A stretch of 11,286 nt of DNA from Anaerolineales bacterium UBA3071 (GCA_002366755.1 DFBV01000098.1:1-11286); one strand, 5' to 3'; positions 1 to 6,375 are shown, counted from the stretch's first letter. Notes: generated from the sequence alone by a model not told the origin. Made by a program: numbers and translations.

Positions 1-453
1 GCCAACGAGGTGCGCTGGAAGGAGTACAGCACCGAGGACGCCGACCTCCTGTTGGTGTCCTTCGGCACTGTGGGCCGCATCTGCCAGACGGTGGTGCGGG
101 AGGCACGGGCGAAGGGGATGAAAGCGGGGCTCTTGCGGCCCATCACCCTCTGGCCCTTCCCCAGCGCTCGCCTGGCCGAACTGGCTCAGCAAGTACGCGG
201 CATGTTGGTCGTGGAGATGAACGCCGGGCAGATGGTTGAGGACGTACGGCTGGCCGTCGAAGGCCGCTGCCCGGTGCGGTTCTATGGGCGGATGGGAGGC
301 ATCGTCCCCCTGTCCGACGAGATCCTGCCCGAACTGGAGAAGTTGGACGCGGCGGAGCAAGGGAGCAAGGGAGCAAGGGAGCAGGGGGGCGCCTCGGCTC
401 CCCTGCCCCTCGGCTCCTCCGCTCCTCCGCTCCTCCTGGGGGATAAGAGATGA
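1..453 (+). CDS. 2-oxoacid:ferredoxin oxidoreductase, alpha subunit (C-terminal part, cut at left edge)
   Basis: Only the last 150 residues are present; the frame is open from base 1, so the GTG at 10 is not a real start. The sequence FGTVGRICQ, the LRPITLWPFP segment and the VVEMNAGQMVEDVR motif are typical of the C-terminal domains of VorB/KorA-type alpha subunits. These act in the cytoplasm with the beta and gamma subunits to decarboxylate a 2-oxoacid to an acyl-CoA while reducing ferredoxin. The stop overlaps the next start as ATGA (450-453), so translation is probably coupled. Family proteins normally end soon after a segment like GRMGGIVPLSDEILPELEKL. Here about 34 further residues (EQGSKGAREQGG, then Ala/Pro/Leu-rich) are encoded by low-complexity DNA at 356-440. 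VOR versus KOR substrate class cannot be decided from this fragment. Confidence 0.88.
   Translation, partial: ANEVRWKEYSTEDADLLLVSFGTVGRICQTVVREARAKGMKAGLLRPITLWPFPSARLAELAQQVRGMLVVEMNAGQMVEDVRLAVEGRCPVRFYGRMGGIVPLSDEILPELEKLDAAEQGSKGAREQGGASAPLPLGSSAPPLLLGDKR
356..439. repeat. Low-complexity 8-mer tandem repeat with C/T-rich partner arm
   Basis: AGCAAGGG occurs three times end to end (356-379), followed by a variant AGCAGGGG (380-387). After a short spacer there is a C/T-rich arm (about 391-437) with CGGCTCCTC and CGCTCCTC units that is partly complementary to the first arm. The block lies inside the end of the alpha-subunit frame and reaches to about 10 bases before the beta-subunit start. 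It therefore encodes a non-homologous tail. I infer that an intergenic repeat was captured by the reading frame. Confidence 0.75.
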
Positions 454-1277
454 AGACGCTAGAGATTCCTGCGGACATGGAACTGGTCTACAAGAAGCCG
501 GAGAGCCTGACCGACGCTCACACAATATACTGTCCCGGTTGCACCCACGGCATCATCCATCGCCTCGTCGCTGAGGTGCTGGACGAACTGGGGGTGCGGG
601 AGCGAACCATCGGCATCGCCCCGGTGGGCTGTTCCGTGTTGGCCTACTACTACTTCAACGTGGATATGGCTGAGGCGGCCCACGGACGGGCGCCGGCCAT
701 GGCCACCGGCATCAAGCGCGTCAGCCCGGGCAAAGTGGTCTTCACTTACCAGGGTGACGGCGACCTGGCCTCTATCGGCATAGCGGAGATTGTCTATGCG
801 GCCAATCGGGGAGAGTTGTTCACCACCATCTTCGCCAACAATGCCGTCTACGGCATGACCGGCGGGCAGATGGCCCCGACCACACTGCCGGGGCAGGTAA
901 CCACCTCGTCGCCGACGGGCCGGGACGTCAAGGTCGCCGGTTATCCGATGAGGATAGCCGAGTTGCTGGGGGGACTTCCGGGCGCGGCCTATGTCACCCG
1001 GCAGGCGGTGCTTGATGTGCCTGGCATCCGCCGCACCAAGCGGGCTATCAAGCTGGCCTTTCAGACCCAACTGGCCGGCCTGGGCTTCTCGCTAGTCGAG
1101 GTTCTCTCCACCTGCAACACCAACTGGCACATGGGGATATTGGAGGCGCTGGAGTGGGCCAAGGAGCACATGGTGGCCTACTATCCGCTGGGCGATACGA
1201 AGATGACCGATGAAGTGCGAGCATTGAAGGACACGAAAGGAACGAAAGAAGGAGGGGAAATAGGATGCAAGAGCTAA
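450..1277 (+). CDS. 2-oxoacid:ferredoxin oxidoreductase, beta (thiamine diphosphate-binding) subunit
   Basis: This 275-residue protein is the TPP-binding subunit. The cofactor motif is GDGD at 102-105 followed by NN at 130-131 and YGMTGGQ at 134-140. CPGC gives Cys28 and Cys31; with Cys61 and Cys222 these match the four-cysteine layout that holds a [4Fe-4S] cluster in beta subunits of this family (the assignment is inference). The phrase YCPGCTHGIIHRL suits the VOR/KOR branch better than pyruvate oxidoreductase, but the substrate is not certain. The start overlaps the alpha stop by four bases. The end overlaps the gamma start by 13 bases. The last 20 or so residues (RALKDTKGTKEGGEIG) come from purine-rich low-complexity DNA and look like an added tail. 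Confidence 0.92.
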   Translation: MKTLEIPADMELVYKKPESLTDAHTIYCPGCTHGIIHRLVAEVLDELGVRERTIGIAPVGCSVLAYYYFNVDMAEAAHGRAPAMATGIKRVSPGKVVFTYQGDGDLASIGIAEIVYAANRGELFTTIFANNAVYGMTGGQMAPTTLPGQVTTSSPTGRDVKVAGYPMRIAELLGGLPGAAYVTRQAVLDVPGIRRTKRAIKLAFQTQLAGLGFSLVEVLSTCNTNWHMGILEALEWAKEHMVAYYPLGDTKMTDEVRALKDTKGTKEGGEIGCKS

Positions 1278-1320
1278 GAGACAAGCCAAGAGACAAGAGG
1301 AAGCACCAGAGGCAAGAGGA
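1222..1320. repeat. Purine-rich low-complexity junction between beta and gamma genes
   Basis: This stretch is almost all A and G, with recurring short words such as GACACGAAAGGAACGAAAG and AAGAGACAAG. It covers the last codons of the beta gene and the first codons of the gamma gene, so both proteins carry a non-conserved terminus made from it. AGGAGGGGAAATAGG just before the gamma ATG also supplies a ribosome binding site. Confidence 0.55.
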
Positions 1321-1849
1321 GATCATCATTTCTGGCTTCGGCGGACAGGGGTCGCTCTTCGCCGGGCAGTTGCTGGCCTATGCCGCGATGGACAGCGGTT
1401 ACCACGTGACCTGGATTCCTTCCTACGGCCCGGAGATGCGTGGCGGCAAAGCCCGCTGCACCGTCGTCGTCTCCGACGAGGAAATCGGCGCTCCGTTGGT
1501 GCGGCGGCCCAGCGCGGCCATCGTGCTCAACATCCCCTCGATGGAGGCCTTCGAGCCGGCAATCAAGCCAGGCGGCGTGCTGGTGGTGAACAGTTCCCTG
1601 GTGCCGCTCAAGAGCAAGCGCACCGACATCCGCGTCCTCTACGCGCCCGCTACCGACATGGCGGTCGAACTGGGCAATGCCCGCCTGGCCAACGTGATCT
1701 GCCTGGGCGCGCTGGTGCAGGCTACTGGCGTCATGCCGCTGGACATCCTTACCGCGGCACTGGCCGATCACCTGCCTGCACGGCACCGCAAGTTGCTGGC
1801 CCCGAACAAACAGGCGTTGCGGAAGGGAGCGGAGTTGGCGGGCGGCTAG
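1265..1849 (+). CDS. 2-oxoacid:ferredoxin oxidoreductase, gamma subunit
   Basis: The 194 residues match the gamma domain of 2-oxoacid:acceptor oxidoreductases. IIISGFGGQG (glycine motif at 24-29) opens the domain and SYGPEMRGG at 53-61 is a family hallmark. The subunit completes the alpha-beta-gamma complex; the ferredoxin-like delta subunit is not downstream and would have to lie left of the window or elsewhere. The ATG at 1265 is the only usable start before the conserved fold. About 18 residues rich in Lys, Arg and Gln (MQELRDKPRDKRKHQRQ) precede the usual beginning. They are encoded by the same purine-rich stretch that forms the beta-subunit tail. The 13-base overlap with the beta gene points to coupled translation. 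Confidence 0.92.
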   Translation: MQELRDKPRDKRKHQRQEEIIISGFGGQGSLFAGQLLAYAAMDSGYHVTWIPSYGPEMRGGKARCTVVVSDEEIGAPLVRRPSAAIVLNIPSMEAFEPAIKPGGVLVVNSSLVPLKSKRTDIRVLYAPATDMAVELGNARLANVICLGALVQATGVMPLDILTAALADHLPARHRKLLAPNKQALRKGAELAGG

Positions 1850-1882
1850 CACGGACCAGAGACTCCCAGCACATTAGGAAGT

Positions 1883-1946
1883 AGTTCCAGGTTCCACGTT
1901 TCAAGTTTCGGACTCAACCCAGAACCTACAACCTGGAACTTGAAAC
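1883..1946. repeat. Intergenic inverted repeat of the TTCCAGGTT/TTTCAAG type
   Basis: The 115-base gap between the gamma subunit and the dehydrogenase holds AGTTCCAGGTT at 1883-1893 and its perfect 11-base reverse complement AACCTGGAACT at 1930-1940. A second pair, GTTTCAAG at 1898-1905 and CTTGAAAC at 1939-1946, overlaps it, so the two foldings compete. No T-run follows, so this is not a typical terminator. I see no promoter in the gap. It looks like a dispersed intergenic repeat. Confidence 0.7.
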
Positions 1947-1964
1947 CTTGCGAAGAGGTGCTTC

Positions 1965-3059
1965 ATGAACATTGGTATCCCTAGAGAGCGGCGCGACCTG
2001 GAAATGCGGGTGGGCTTGACCCCCTACGGAGTGCGGCTGCTCACCCAGGCGGGCCACGTCTGCCATGTGGAACGAGGAGCTGGCCAGGGAGCTGGTTTCT
2101 CCGACCATGACTACGAACGGGCCAACGGGCGAGTCGTCTACTCCACCGAGGAGGCCTACCTCCGCTCCGACATGGTCCTCAAGGTCACACGCCCTACTCA
2201 GGAAGAACTAGCGTGGCTCCGCGAGGGGCAGACCCTGTGCGGTTTCCTGCACCTGGCCGCCGCCCGCAAGGAAACGGTCCAAACTCTCCTGGAGAAGCGG
2301 ATCACCGCAATCGCCTATGAGACCATCCAAGAAGACGACGGGAACCTGCCGGTCCTGAAACCGATGAGCGAAGTGGCCGGCCGCATGGCCCCGCAACTGG
2401 CAGCCACCTTCCTGCAAAGCAACTGGGGTGGCCGAGGCGTGCTCCTCAGCGGCGTGCCGGGCATTCCGGCAGCCCGGGTTGCCATCATAGGTGCGGGAGT
2501 ATTGGGTACCAACGCGGCGCGCGCCTTCCACGGCCTGGGCGCTGATGTGTTCGTTCTCGACCACGACCTGGAAAGGTTGCATCAGATAGACGAGATGTTC
2601 CAGGGCCGCATCACCACGATGGTAGCCTACCCTTTCAACATCGCCCGCGTGGCCCGCTTTGTGGAAGTGCTCATCGGCGCTGTTTTGGTGCCGGGTGACC
2701 GCAGCCCTATCCTGGTGACGCGGGAGATGGTGCGCTCCATGAAGAAGGGAGCGGTCATCCTGGACTTCAGCATTGACCAGGGGGGATGCGTGGAGACTAG
2801 CCGACCCACGACTCTGCGAGACCCCATCTTCATTGAGGAGGGAGTTATACACGTCTGTATCCCTAACGCCGCTGGGGTTCTCCCCCGTACCTCCACGCAC
2901 GCTTTCAACAACGCCGCCTGGCCCTACATTCACCGCATCGCTGAGGTGGGGCTGGTGCAGGCCGCGGTGGACATGCCCGAGCTAGCGCGCGGCATCGCCA
3001 CGCGGGACGGCGAGATCGTGAACGAGGCATTGGCCGCAGTGTACAGAACGTGTGCCTAG
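1965..3059 (+). CDS. ald: Alanine dehydrogenase-family NAD-dependent amino acid dehydrogenase
   Basis: The 364 residues align by eye with alanine dehydrogenase over the full length (family about 370). The N-terminal MNIGIPRERRDLEMRVGLTP carries Arg15. Lys73 (DMVLKV) and His96 (FLHLAA) match the substrate-binding and catalytic residues of the family. The NAD-binding motif is IIGAGVLGTNAAR (glycines at 176, 178 and 181) with acidic Asp199 at the end of the next strand. IDQGG gives Asp271, the second catalytic residue. The reaction would be alanine + NAD + water to pyruvate, ammonia and NADH. The ATG follows an AAGAGGTG ribosome site at 1953-1959. Placement between an oxoacid oxidoreductase and a CoA-transferase suggests deamination feeding the oxidoreductase. 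The sequence diverges from the usual ANMPGAVPRTST (here IPNAAGVLPRTST), so another small amino acid is possible. Confidence 0.85.
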   Translation: MNIGIPRERRDLEMRVGLTPYGVRLLTQAGHVCHVERGAGQGAGFSDHDYERANGRVVYSTEEAYLRSDMVLKVTRPTQEELAWLREGQTLCGFLHLAAARKETVQTLLEKRITAIAYETIQEDDGNLPVLKPMSEVAGRMAPQLAATFLQSNWGGRGVLLSGVPGIPAARVAIIGAGVLGTNAARAFHGLGADVFVLDHDLERLHQIDEMFQGRITTMVAYPFNIARVARFVEVLIGAVLVPGDRSPILVTREMVRSMKKGAVILDFSIDQGGCVETSRPTTLRDPIFIEEGVIHVCIPNAAGVLPRTSTHAFNNAAWPYIHRIAEVGLVQAAVDMPELARGIATRDGEIVNEALAAVYRTCA

Positions 3060-3068
3060 GAGTGAGAC

Positions 3069-4376
3069 ATGGCCCACAGTTGGTCGAGAATCTACGAGAG
3101 CAAGGTCACAACAGCGGAGGAGGCGGTCAAGGTCATCCGGCCCGGGGATCGCATCTTCCTCACTGGCAACTGCAGTGTGCCCCGGGTGTTGCTGGAGGCG
3201 CTGGTCAACCGAGGCCCCGAACTGGAGAACGTGGAGATCTGCCATGCCCTGACGTTGGGGGCCAGCGATTATGTCGAGCCAGATATGGAGGGGCATATCC
3301 GTGTCAATGCTCTCTTCATTGGCCCTAATGTGCGCAAGGCGGTCCAGGAAGGACGAGCCGACTACACGCCGAACTTGCTTTCTGAGTTCCCGCTGCTTTT
3401 CAGCAGGGGCATCCTGCCGCTAGACGTAGCTTTCGTCCACCTTTCCCCGCCCGACGAGCATGGCTTCTGCTCCTACGGCATCGAGACGGGGCTGACCAAG
3501 ACCCCTGCCGAGTCGGCCAAGACCATCATCGCCGAGATCAACCCCAATATGCCCCGCTGCCTGGGCGACAGTTTTGTCCACGTCAGCCGGCTGGACCACA
3601 TTGTGCGGGTGGATTACCCCCTGCTGGAACTGCCCATGACCGAAGGGGGACTCACCGACCTGCACGTGCGCATCGCCGAGTACATCGCCGACCTGATCCC
3701 CGACGAGGCGACGATGCAGATGGGCATCGGCGCCATCCCCGACGCCGTGCTGCAGTTCCTGTACGACAAGAAGGACCTGGGGATTCACACCGAGTTGTTC
3801 TCGGACAGCGTCATTGACCTGGTAGAGGCCGGGGTGGTGACCAGCGCTCGCAAGACCCTGCACCCGGGTAAGATCATCGCTGGCTTCATGCTGGGGACGA
3901 AGCGGCTCTACAAGTGGGTGCACGACAACCCGCTCATCGAACTCCACCGCACAGAATACATCAACGACCCCTTCGTCATCGCCCAGAACCGCCGCCAGGT
4001 GGCCATCAACTCGGCCATCGAGATTGACCTGACCGGGCAGGTCTGCGCCGACTCCATCGGCCCCAAGCTGTACAGCGGCGTGGGCGGGCAACTGGACTTC
4101 GTCTACGGAGCCTCCCGCTCCGAAGGTGGGGTGCCCATCATTGCCCTGCCCAGCACGGCGAAGGGCGACCAGATCAGCCGCATCGTGCCCATGCTCAAAC
4201 AAGGCGCGGGAGTGGTCACTACCCGAAACCACGTCCACTACGTGGTGACGGAGTACGGGGTGGCAGAACTCTATGGCAAGACGATCCGCCAACGGGCGCA
4301 GGCACTCATACGCACCGCTCACCCCAAGTTTCGAGAGGAACTGACGCGAGCGGCGAAGAAACTCCACTATCTCTGA
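3069..4376 (+). CDS. Acetyl-CoA hydrolase/transferase family CoA-transferase (4-hydroxybutyrate/butyrate:acetate type)
   Basis: The 435-residue length is typical of the family I CoA-transferases that include 4-hydroxybutyrate and butyryl-CoA:acetate CoA-transferases and acetyl-CoA hydrolase. Visible signatures are GIGAIPDAV (219-227), HTELFSDSVIDL with the likely catalytic Glu242, and ADSIGPKLYSGVGGQLDF near 327-344. The glutamate forms a CoA thioester that passes CoA from an acyl-CoA to a carboxylic acid, usually acetate. An AGGAG site overlapping the previous stop (3058-3062), six bases before the ATG, and the nine-base gap show it is in one operon with the dehydrogenase. In this setting it would release the acid made by the oxidoreductase while conserving the thioester as acetyl-CoA. 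The exact acyl substrate cannot be read from sequence. Confidence 0.88.
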   Translation: MAHSWSRIYESKVTTAEEAVKVIRPGDRIFLTGNCSVPRVLLEALVNRGPELENVEICHALTLGASDYVEPDMEGHIRVNALFIGPNVRKAVQEGRADYTPNLLSEFPLLFSRGILPLDVAFVHLSPPDEHGFCSYGIETGLTKTPAESAKTIIAEINPNMPRCLGDSFVHVSRLDHIVRVDYPLLELPMTEGGLTDLHVRIAEYIADLIPDEATMQMGIGAIPDAVLQFLYDKKDLGIHTELFSDSVIDLVEAGVVTSARKTLHPGKIIAGFMLGTKRLYKWVHDNPLIELHRTEYINDPFVIAQNRRQVAINSAIEIDLTGQVCADSIGPKLYSGVGGQLDFVYGASRSEGGVPIIALPSTAKGDQISRIVPMLKQGAGVVTTRNHVHYVVTEYGVAELYGKTIRQRAQALIRTAHPKFREELTRAAKKLHYL

Positions 4377-4383
4377 ACACCTG

Positions 4384-4433
4384 TCCCCCCCCTCTTTCCC
4401 CCCCATTGGGGGGGATGAAAGGGGGGGAGAGGA
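4384..4433. repeat. C-run/G-run imperfect palindrome
   Basis: A run of C, then CTCTTT, then a second C-run is followed by ATT and then a G-run, GATGAAA, a second G-run and AGAGGAC. The two halves fold on each other (C7-ATT-G7 at the core, then the outer C-run against the outer G-run with small bulges). It occupies most of the 80-base gap before holA. It can act as a terminator-like barrier, but lacks a U-tract. Its make-up suggests a dispersed palindromic element. Confidence 0.75.
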
Positions 4434-4456
4434 CAAGGGAACCCAGACACATTCTG

Positions 4457-5452
4457 ATGATCATCTTAATCCACGGCGATGAGGAGTTTCTGTGCGCTGA
4501 AGCGTTGCAGAAGCTGAAGGCAGCCCTCGGTCCCTCTGAGATGGCTGACCTGAATACCACCTACCTCGATGGCCGCAAAGTCACCCTGAGCGAACTTCAG
4601 CAGGCTTGCGACACGGTGCCCTTCCTCACCCCCCGTCGTCTGGTGATCGTAAACTCGCTGTTGAGCCGGTTGGTAGGCAGCGGCGAGGGAGGGCGCACTG
4701 CGGCGCAGAAGAGGTACCTTGAAGGGCTGGTCAACTACCTCGACCAAGTGCCGGAGACCACAGACCTGGCCTTTGTGGAGCCAGAGACCGTGAAGCGGGG
4801 ACACCCACTGTTCAAGCGGCTGCAAGGACTGGCGAAGGACAAACGGGCGCGGGTGGTGCTTTGTGGCCGGAAGAGAGGCAATGATCTGATCGCTTGGATC
4901 GAAGCCCGGGCACAGACCAAGGGAGGGCAGATCACCCGAGACACCACCCACGAACTCGTCAGGACCGTGGGGGACAATCTGCGGCTGCTTGACCAGGAGT
5001 TGGAGAAGTTGGTCGCCTACACAGCGGGGAAGCGGGCCATCCGACCGGAGGATGTGCGGCTGCTGGTGCCCGAGGCGCGCCAGGCGAACATCTTCCACAT
5101 GGTGGATGCCTTGGGGCAGGGCAACGGTCAACGGGCGATGGCCTTGCTGCATCATCTGCTGGACGATGGCGCAGCGCCCCTCTACCTGCTGGCCATGATC
5201 GTACGCCAGTACCGGTTGCTGCTGCAAGTGAAAGACATGGTGGGACAAGGCTCGCGGTCTGCGGCCATCGCCAGGGAACTGAAACTGCGGGACTTCGTGG
5301 TGGACAAGATGGTGCGCCAGGCACGGCGCTACTCGCTGCCACAGTTGGAGGCCGTCTACGAACGGCTGCTGCAGACTGACCTGGCGATCAAGACGGGACG
5401 TTTGGAGCCCATCATGGCGCTGGACGTATTGGTGGCGGAGCTGAGTGGTTAG
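4457..5452 (+). CDS. holA: DNA polymerase III delta subunit
   Basis: HolA is the clamp-loader subunit that opens the sliding clamp on primed DNA. The 331-residue product has the expected length and layout. The N-terminus MIILIHGDEEFLCAEALQKL matches the family opening (Y/H-G-x-D/E-E-F-L). DTVPFLTPRRLVIV is the second strand-helix block, and PLFKRLQGLAKDKRARVV lies in the middle. The LRLLDQELEKLVAY segment and the C-terminal helices, with DLAIKTGRLEPIMALDVLVAEL, are typical. I chose the ATG at 4457 because upstream in-frame TTG 4406 and ATG 4415 lie within the C/G palindrome and would add a non-homologous tail. No strong ribosome site precedes 4457 (AAGGGA at 4435-4440 is rather far). No promoter is evident, so it may be read from the upstream operon. 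Confidence 0.93.
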   Translation: MIILIHGDEEFLCAEALQKLKAALGPSEMADLNTTYLDGRKVTLSELQQACDTVPFLTPRRLVIVNSLLSRLVGSGEGGRTAAQKRYLEGLVNYLDQVPETTDLAFVEPETVKRGHPLFKRLQGLAKDKRARVVLCGRKRGNDLIAWIEARAQTKGGQITRDTTHELVRTVGDNLRLLDQELEKLVAYTAGKRAIRPEDVRLLVPEARQANIFHMVDALGQGNGQRAMALLHHLLDDGAAPLYLLAMIVRQYRLLLQVKDMVGQGSRSAAIARELKLRDFVVDKMVRQARRYSLPQLEAVYERLLQTDLAIKTGRLEPIMALDVLVAELSG

Positions 5453-5492
5453 CCCCTTCGGGATTCGTCAAAGCGAGCGGTAGCATGCCTCC

Positions 5493-5521
5493 TTGCACAG
5501 AATCGCCGATGGTGATATAAT
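5493..5521 (+). promoter_or_regulatory. Sigma70-like promoter for the DUF4258/DUF2283 pair
   Basis: TTGCAC at 5493-5498 and a perfect TATAAT at 5516-5521 are separated by 17 bases, the ideal spacing. Transcription would start near 5528, leaving a leader of about 38 bases before the ATG at 5566. This gives the small pair its own promoter, separate from holA. Confidence 0.75.
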
Positions 5522-5565
5522 CCTGCAGCCAGAGTCGAGACGAAACGTCGAAAGGAAGTTGGACT

Positions 5566-5817
5566 ATGGCGGTTCGTTTTCACCCGCATGCCCGAGAGCG
5601 CATGGGCGGGCGCGGTGCCACAGAGAGTGAGGTAAGAGCAACAGTCGAAGAAGGCGAACGGTTCCCGGCGAAGTTTGGACGCATTGGCTTTCGACGCAAC
5701 TTCCCGTTCGATGGCGAGTGGCGAGGTAAGTATTACAGGACCAAGCAAGTAGAAGCCTACGCTGTTCGAGAAGAAACTGACTGGTTGGTCATTACGATTA
5801 TCACGCGCTATTTCTGA
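5566..5817 (+). CDS. DUF4258-like small protein (possible toxin-type partner)
   Basis: The 83-residue basic protein opens with FHPHARERMGGRGATESEVR and ends with WLVITIITRYF. This is the pattern of DUF4258: a conserved His-Ala-x-x-Arg-Met near the start, a 'xRG(I/A)xExEV' helix, and a final hydrophobic strand. DUF4258 proteins are of unsettled function and are often placed near small partner genes; a RelE/BrnT-like nuclease fold has been considered, and I cannot show it here. A GGAAG site at 5554-5558 precedes the ATG by seven bases. The next gene begins 26 bases after the stop, so both are on one transcript. Base composition is visibly more AT-rich than the flanking holA and lacI genes, which could mean transfer. 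Confidence 0.75.
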   Translation: MAVRFHPHARERMGGRGATESEVRATVEEGERFPAKFGRIGFRRNFPFDGEWRGKYYRTKQVEAYAVREETDWLVITIITRYF

Positions 5818-5843
5818 GTATCCGAGAATGAGGAGACCACACC

Positions 5844-6086
5844 ATGAGATTCACATATGATCCCCGCTATAACATTGCTTACATTCGTTTTCAAGAGAAA
5901 TTGGCTGAAATAGAGACAATCCGGATCAGCGAGGAGCTAGTTGTAGACGTGGCTTCCGACGGGACGATCTATGGCATTGAGTTGTTGAACGCGAATGAGC
6001 AACTATGGCGTGAAGGCACAGGCAAGTTCCTAGTCATCAACGAAGCCACTGGTGAGCGCACCGAAATGCTACTTGCCGCTGGTTGA
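5844..6086 (+). CDS. DUF2283-like small protein
   Basis: The 80-residue protein begins MRFTYDPRYNIAYIRF and contains VVDVASDGTIYGIELLNA. This is the DUF2283 pattern: 'Y-D-x-x-x-x-x-x-Y-I' at the N-terminus and 'V-D-x-x-x-D-G-x-I-x-G-I-E-(I/L)-L-x-A' in the second half. The function of the family is not established. An AGGAG at 5831-5835 gives a clear ribosome site eight bases before the ATG. DUF4258 followed directly by DUF2283 is a recurring arrangement, from memory of similar loci, and suggests a pair in which this acidic protein could be the antidote; that is inference. It is AT-richer than the neighbouring genes. Confidence 0.8.
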   Translation: MRFTYDPRYNIAYIRFQEKLAEIETIRISEELVVDVASDGTIYGIELLNANEQLWREGTGKFLVINEATGERTEMLLAAG

Positions 6087-6296
6087 ATGCAGCAGGTGAC
6101 TAGTGGGACGCAGTTCTGCATGGTGTCGAGGCAGCATCTCAGTTGCCAAAGGCTGAAGCATCGGGGTAGGATAAGCATCAGCCGACTAACGGACCATAAT
6201 GCCTCTGTAGGCGATACCTGCCGTCGCTGTATTGGACCATGCACGAGTGCATGGTCCTCTTTGGTATAAGAGGCGAAAATTCTAAGGAAAAACCCC
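6087..6296. other. Non-coding gap after the DUF2283 gene
   Basis: No convincing gene is seen. A 60-codon frame starting at the ATG directly after the DUF2283 stop (6087-6269) has no recognisable domain, is rich in Cys, Ser and Arg, and runs through the 6234-6262 hairpin, so I treat it as chance. The terminator and the lacI promoter lie at the right end of the gap. Confidence 0.6.
6234..6262 (+). terminator. Rho-independent-type terminator hairpin
   Basis: GGACCATGCAC at 6234-6244 and its perfect reverse complement GTGCATGGTCC at 6247-6257 form an 11-base stem, followed by TCTTT at 6258-6262. It would end the DUF4258/DUF2283 transcript before the lacI promoter, which begins 35 bases later. 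The U-tract is short. Confidence 0.75.
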
Positions 6297-6325
6297 TTGA
6301 CAACTAAAACGTTTTTGGGTATAAT
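6297..6325 (+). promoter_or_regulatory. Consensus sigma70 promoter of the lacI-ABC sugar cluster
   Basis: TTGACA at 6297-6302 and TATAAT at 6320-6325 are both perfect consensus hexamers, 17 bases apart. Transcription would start near 6332, about 44 bases before the lacI ATG. Such a strong promoter makes sense only if it is repressed, which fits the palindromes at and next to it. Confidence 0.88.
6306..6315. promoter_or_regulatory. LacI-family operator in the promoter spacer
   Basis: AAAACGTTTT is a perfect 10-base palindrome with the central CG step typical of LacI-family operators. It sits between the -35 and -10 hexamers, where a bound repressor would block RNA polymerase. I infer that the product of the adjacent gene binds it. 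Confidence 0.65.
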
Positions 6326-6335
6326 AGGTGTTAGC

Positions 6336-6345
6336 GAAACCGTTC
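6336..6345. promoter_or_regulatory. Possible second, weaker operator
   Basis: GAAACCGTTC resembles a degenerate LacI-type half-site pair (GAA...TTC with a CG near the middle). It lies just after the predicted transcription start, about 30 bases from the first palindrome, centre to centre. The symmetry is imperfect, so this is tentative. Confidence 0.35.
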
Positions 6346-6375
6346 TAGGAGCACCTTGAATCCAGGAGCTCTCTC

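Noticed and set aside
2208..2933. Reverse-strand open frame (241 codons) opposite the dehydrogenase
   Set aside because: The forward frame is a full-length alanine dehydrogenase-family protein; the reverse product has no known motif.
3420..4436. Long reverse-strand open frame (338 codons) opposite the CoA-transferase
   Set aside because: It is a shadow frame caused by GC-biased codon use in a clear forward gene; its His/Val/Asp/Gly-rich sequence matches no family.
4406..4456. Upstream TTG/ATG starts for holA
   Set aside because: They lie inside the C/G palindrome and would add non-homologous residues before the conserved start.
4466..5248. Reverse-strand open frame (260 codons) opposite holA
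   Set aside because: holA is well supported by its conserved N- and C-terminal segments; the reverse frame is Gln/His-rich shadow sequence.
6087..6269. 60-codon frame directly after the DUF2283 stop
   Set aside because: It has no recognisable domain, odd composition and no separate ribosome site, and it reads through the terminator hairpin.
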